10,000 nucleotides of DNA from Chrysomallon squamiferum (Eukaryota > Mollusca > Gastropoda > Neomphalida > Peltospiridae), in assembly GCA_012295275.1 (NCBI GenBank), contig CM022666.1, positions 2,448,616 through 2,458,615 on the forward strand. Reading direction: 5' to 3'. This document shows positions 6,515 through 10,000 of the stretch, one piece after another. Made by a program: the position numbers and the translations under genes. The notes below the pieces were generated by a model. The model worked only from the letters and a program-made list of their open reading frames with translations. It had not been told where the DNA came from and did no database searches. Positions within the stretch are counted from its first letter, which is position 1. Each line of letters opens with the position of its first letter.

Positions 6515-7420
6515 TACTGTTTCCCTCTCTTATATCTGTCCATGGCAATATCAGCACCAACAATTTTTATTGACAACACAAAATAATTTCACAATATGCC
6601 AGTTATGTATTTAAAGTTTTGTAATTTTTTTTTTTTTTAATTTCCTTTTCTCTCCCATTCATGACTTTTCCTGCTTGTTTTTGATATGCAACAGTTTTGG
6701 AAGTAATAGTCAGTTTATAAATACTGCCATGATTAAAATCATTAACTTCTTTTTTTTATTAATTAATATTATTATTATTATTTGATTTTTTTCAATATTC
6801 TGGTTCCGGTAATAAAGATGTCCACTTATGACAAAATAATAATAGTAATATTATTATAGCCTGGAGGTTAATAAAGATTTCACAGTTTGAAGTCACTTTT
6901 AATAGTTTTGTTTCCACTTCATGTCAGGTATTTTATTCATTTTCATATTCTTTTTATTTCACTAATAAATCGAATGACAGTACTTTGCTGAAGATTTAAC
7001 AGTTTACACGTCAAATTTGATAACTTTGTCAATATTCCCCGACAAAAACCATCAAAGGTATTTTCTCTGGGCTTTCTGGTTTTTTTTTCTTTTTTCCATC
7101 AGTTCTATTGAATAGCTATTGTGTTCGGTAAAGACTTTTTTTTTTTTAACCCCCAAGTCTTTTCATTATAAAAACCAATGTTTGTAAAAGATGTCTAACA
7201 ATTTGGCCGTTCTGCTGAAGAGTTCTGTCATCATTTTCAGACAGAAATAAATGTTCTTCTTTCTTTCATAAAATTCTTTTTAATTTTTTAAATTACTGTA
7301 AGGTTGTCAAGTAAATCAAACATCAGTGAAGTACATGCTAAAGACTTAAGAATTTTTTCACAGTTTGATGTCACATTCATCAATTTTATCAATATTTTAT
7401 GACAATATTATATCATGGAG

Positions 7421-7430
<10 letters not shown>
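6515..7430. other. AT-rich, T-run-rich DNA with loosely repeated phrases, no gene
   Basis: No ORF of note on either strand. The segment contains T runs near 6627, 7080 and 7137 and phrases that recur beyond its right border: CACAGTTTGAAGTCAC near 6880 against CACAGTTTGATGTCAC near 7360, and GTCAAATTTGATAA near 7010 against the same phrase near 7734. These suggest an old dispersed or tandem family spanning about 6870-7750. Confidence 0.45.
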
Positions 7431-7451
<21 letters not shown>

Positions 7452-7454
7452 TTT
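7429..7454 (+). repeat. poly(T) run
   Basis: An uninterrupted T run of about 26 bases, one of several in 7.0-8.2 kb. Most long homopolymers in this part are T on the plus strand. Confidence 0.9.
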
Positions 7455-8117
7455 CTCACTTGGTAATTTCATTAAGAAATTCAGAGCTTCCACATTCCAT
7501 AAAATGTCCAACAAATATTCCAGTCACATTTGGCAGTTCTGTAACATCTTTATGACAAAATCATAAAAAAAAAAAAAAGTTTTTTTTTCTTAAATTTTGC
7601 TTTTTTTGTTTGTTTGTCCAATTCATTGGTCAACAAAATCCAGGTTCAATTATTTGCTAAAAAAAAAAAAAAACCCGTCAAATATTTAACAATCTCACCA
7701 CTGTTTTACATGAATGATTTTTCTTTCAGATGTCAAATTTGATAAGAACTCAATCAGCTCTTGGAATGAAAGAGTTTTAAAAGATCAGCTTATTAACAAA
7801 CTGAATGTCTGCTATCAATTACTCACAAAATCGTAACAGCGTGCTTATTAACAACTATACCACCACTTTACAAAATCACAAGAGCAGGCTTGCTATTAAT
7901 TGCGTTATCACTTAACTCACAATAATCAAAAAAAAAGAAGAGTTTTGCTTAGGGTTTTGAATATTTTTCATTAACGCAGTTCACTTTGTACCTAAATCCA
8001 AATCCCTCTACAAGTTCTTTCAGCACTTGAATAACAGAATCATAAAACAGTTCTTCTTGCAGTTTTAGATAATCTTCTGACCTTTACTTCAAGTGTCCCA
8101 AACGGTTTTGCTTATAA
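7455..8117. other. AT-rich DNA, no supported gene
   Basis: Unique to weakly repetitive AT-rich sequence. An A run followed by a T run at about 7566-7589 could fold on itself. A second A run lies near 7661-7674. All frames are interrupted. Confidence 0.5.
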
Positions 8118-8120
8118 AAA

Positions 8121-8151
<31 letters not shown>

Positions 8152-8178
8152 ATTTCATCAGGTCTCTGCAAAGAGACC
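8118..8178 (+). other. A-run/T-run followed by a 7-bp GCAA-loop hairpin
   Basis: An A9-type run passes directly into a T run ending about 8151. At 8161-8178 a perfect inverted repeat follows: GGTCTCT, loop GCAA, AGAGACC. GCAA belongs to the stable GNRA tetraloop class in RNA. The stem is short and may be chance. Confidence 0.5.
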
Positions 8179-8179
8179 C

Positions 8180-8441
8180 ACTAGTCACAAATGTCACTAA
8201 CAATCTGTCACTATTCATCCAGTAAGCAACAGGTGTTTTTCATAAAGGTTATTATTTACAACCATTTCGCCAGGTGGCTAAATATTAATTAACTCCACAT
8301 TTCTTTATCTTTTCTCCCTTCAAAGCAAATCAAACATTTTCATTCACAGATCTTCTTCACATGCAACACAAAATGTTGATTTTTTAAAAAAATTTTTTTA
8401 AAAAAAAAAGGTTTTACTCCTTTATATCTTAAACTTAAAGG
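8180..8441. other. AT-rich DNA, nothing recognised
   Basis: Frequent stops in all frames. The only structure seen is a self-complementary A/T stretch at about 8381-8409. Confidence 0.5.
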
Positions 8442-8508
8442 ATCCCGAAAGTGTTGTTGTTATGAATGAATATTTATGGTCCTTCTTGTGCTGTCCTATT
8501 TTCGGGAT
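8442..8508. other. 67-base inverted repeat with 12-bp stem
   Basis: ATCCCGAAA at 8442-8450 is a perfect reverse complement of TTTCGGGAT at 8500-8508. The stem extends inward by G-U, U-A and G-U pairs to 12 bp, leaving a loop of about 43 bases. Each arm carries a CpG in CpG-poor DNA. The upper part of the loop does not pair well, so a microRNA precursor is not supported. Confidence 0.5.
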
Positions 8509-8509
8509 G

Positions 8510-8830
8510 ACTGTTATTGATATTCAGGTCCAGTGCAAACAGCTATGATGATTTATGAATGATAATTCAGTTCCCAAATTATTAATGATCAAGTACTTTT
8601 GAAGCAAAACACTTTGTTGCGAGAATTTTCACACATAGCTGAAAAACCACATTACGCTATTCAAACAACACACAAAGTCAAAAATTAGCAGTATTAAATT
8701 ATTTAAAAAAAACAGACATGGTAACACTAAACTTCTCCTTAATATTCTCCTAAACTTCTCCAACTGAATAAAATAAAACAATCTCATATCAAACAGGCTT
8801 TCCCCAAAACTCCACTCAAACAACAGGATA
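8510..8830. other. AT-rich DNA, no supported gene
   Basis: The minus strand is open over 8629-8823, but it has no ATG at its left end (the first codon would be TTG) and gives a hydrophobic Phe/Leu-rich string typical of AT-rich non-coding DNA. Nothing else is seen. Confidence 0.45.
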
Positions 8831-8863
8831 TTCGCTCTCTTCTCTCTTCAACACGGCGACCCT

Positions 8864-9043
8864 CTAAACTTCGAGTGAACTCTTCCGAAAAATGACATCT
8901 TCTATGGCGTGGGTGGTACCACTTTCGACCATCCAGGGGTGTGTGACTGACTGTTGTACACTTATCATCGACACATCCTGCATTGTTGTAACAGAGAGGT
9001 TCAGCCTAAAAGCTAGCCCAGCCCAGCCCAATGAATGAGACAT
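8864..9043 (-). CDS. candidate 59-residue small ORF in a CpG-richer island, unrecognised
   Basis: On the minus strand an ATG at 9043 opens 59 codons ending at TAG (8864-8866). The product begins Met-Ser-His-Ser-Leu-Gly-Trp-Ala-Gly, has an internal Met at codon 21 with good start context (ACAACAATG), and ends Phe-Arg-Lys-Ser-Ser-Leu-Glu-Val. Composition is mixed and not repeat-derived. The surrounding 8830-9043 has many more CpGs than its flanks. An in-frame TAA lies directly before the first ATG, after a long minus-strand poly(T), so any N-terminal extension would need splicing; CTTTTAG at about 9005-9011 is a possible acceptor. No signal peptide, membrane segment or domain is visible. The plus strand is also open from 8892 for 49 codons. 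It could be a real small protein, the last coding part of a larger gene, or a chance frame in a promoter-like island or retroposed fragment. Confidence 0.25.
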   Translation of the reverse strand: MSHSLGWAGLAFRLNLSVTTMQDVSMISVQQSVTHPWMVESGTTHAIEDVIFRKSSLEV

Positions 9044-9045
9044 TT

Positions 9046-9068
9046 AAAAAAAAAAAAAAAAAAAAAAA
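9046..9068 (+). repeat. poly(A) run of 23
   Basis: The run directly follows the CpG-richer island on the plus strand. That position would also suit the tail of a plus-strand retroposed sequence covering roughly 8830-9045. No target-site duplication was confirmed. Confidence 0.9.
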
Positions 9069-9177
9069 GTTGTTTTATATCAGATCTGGTCTCTCTGTCT
9101 TTTTATAATGAACATTTGACAGCTGAAACCTCTCTGTAAAATTGAATGGCCTTGACACCTGACATGACACCAGAGAA

Positions 9178-9312
9178 TGAACTGTAGCTCAGCTGTAGAA
9201 TCCACTGATGGCCACCCACAGCAGTTACAGGATCAATTCTCGGTAGAGGAATGTGGTATGTTATTTAGATCACTGGCTTGAGGCTTCACAGACTGCATGG
9301 TCAAACCTTTTT
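9178..9312 (+). mobile_element. tRNA-derived SINE-like pol III unit
   Basis: TAGCTCAGCTG at 9185-9195 fits the tRNA A box (TRGYNNARNNG). GGATCAATTCT at 9230-9240 matches the B box GGTTCRANNCC at 9 of 11 positions. They start 45 bases apart, the normal tRNA spacing, so the tRNA-like head would be about 9178-9249. A second, weaker pair follows (TAGATCACTGG at 9266-9276, GGTCAAACC at 9299-9307), and T5 at 9308-9312 is a pol III terminator. No functional cloverleaf or CCA-type acceptor stem is obvious, so this is not a working tRNA gene. I infer a SINE head with a short body; family and outer borders are unknown. Confidence 0.5.
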
Positions 9313-9387
9313 ACTGCACTCACTGGATAATTTTCCATTCTAAACACTGCCCCATGATTAATTTACTAAACCCACAGAGTAAATGTT

Positions 9388-9390
<3 letters not shown>

Positions 9391-9451
<61 letters not shown>
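9391..9451 (+). repeat. (TC)n(TA)n compound microsatellite
   Basis: An uninterrupted TC run to about 9437 passes directly into TA units to about 9451. The minus-strand Arg-Glu and Tyr-Ile repeat ORF here is a translation of the array. Confidence 0.95.
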
Positions 9452-10000
9452 CTTACTATCTAACCATGAATAGCTTAAGAAATAGCAGCTGTGTTTTTCT
9501 TTTATCAGTGTAATATAAGAAAGGTAAAAAATCACTGAATCTCATACAATGTTAAAAATAAGTTTTAAAAAATACATTCATTTATTTTTTCTTTCAAAAT
9601 TAATTCTTTTCTTTACTGGCCTGTACGTAAGGATTTAAAAAAATAATAATATTCAACCATCTGTCTCTCCAGTCTTATAATGTTAAAATGTTTCATGATT
9701 GCTTTTAAACAAACATTCCTTAAATTGTTTACAGTTCAGTCTTCGTCACTTTTTTTCTCATTCCAACCACCTCTCCGATATTAAAAGGTCATGTTAGGGG
9801 AGGGTATTGGCTGTATCAGAAAGGAAGAAGGTTTACTAGAGCCTTGAATCATTTCTCTTTAGCTGTTTTCAGCTATTTTCCCAATCCAACCATTACATGA
9901 TACCTTATACACATAAGTTCCCCATACATAGGTTTTTTTAACACTGTTTTTTTTATGGTGTGGGCTGGGATATGGGGGTGACAGAATTATTGGACCATTT
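9452..10000. other. AT-rich DNA to the window end, no supported gene
   Basis: Unique AT-rich sequence. Two short G-richer patches stand out, GGGGAGGG near 9797-9804 and GGGCTGGGATATGGGGG near 9962-9978, both outside any ORF. All frames are interrupted. A gene could begin beyond the right edge. Confidence 0.5.

Noticed and set aside
8442-8508. microRNA precursor
   Set aside because: The length suits, but pairing stops after 12 bp and the remaining loop does not continue the stem.
8629-8823. 64-codon hydrophobic minus-strand ORF resembling a membrane protein
   Set aside because: The first codon is TTG, not ATG, and the hydrophobic composition is expected from AT-rich DNA.
9178-9249. Functional tRNA gene
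   Set aside because: The boxes and spacing fit, but I could not see a proper acceptor stem or anticodon stem-loop; a SINE head fits better.

Overview
The window looks like non-coding DNA from an animal nuclear genome. It is AT-rich and CpG-poor, full of di-, tri- and tetranucleotide microsatellites and long poly(A)/poly(T) runs, and has almost no long open reading frames. I saw no bacterial or phage organisation: no ribosome-binding-site/ORF series, no operon spacing, no CRISPR array. The density of (CA)n, (CT)n, (AAT)n, (ATAC)n and (TAAA)n tracts plus a tRNA-derived SINE-like unit would fit a mollusc such as a cephalopod. That is an impression from repeat style, not a sequence identification.

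Layout. 1-330 is plain AT-rich DNA. 330-1030 is A-rich and then a long pyrimidine-rich tract. 1081-1226 is a short island of higher complexity. 1248-2300 is a chain of microsatellites, with a (GT)n tract between two copies of a duplicated flank. 2431-2614 is a degenerate CA-rich tract.

The best protein-coding signal lies on the minus strand between 3791 and 2946. It is a 49-codon CpG-containing exon ending at a GTGAGT donor, then a 657-bp intron, then a strong acceptor opening in the matching phase onto 13 codons and a stop. The spliced product would be 62 residues if the ATG at 3791 is the true start. I do not recognise the family.

From about 3800 to 8800 I find no convincing gene. The stretch holds layered, decayed tandem repeats: a TCATCAACAG cluster (4659-4899), an array with a period near 126 bp (5250-5830), an exact-period 31-bp repeat (6061-6153), and a looser family between 6870 and 7750. 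Several small hairpins lie among them.

At 8830-9043 there is a CpG-richer island holding a 59-codon minus-strand ORF. At 9178-9312 there is a compact pol III-type unit with an A box, a B box at exact tRNA spacing, and a T5 terminator; it looks like a SINE. The right end is a (TC)n(TA)n microsatellite and AT-rich DNA.

No genes can be shown to work together here. The two coding candidates are both on the minus strand, but nothing links them beyond orientation.
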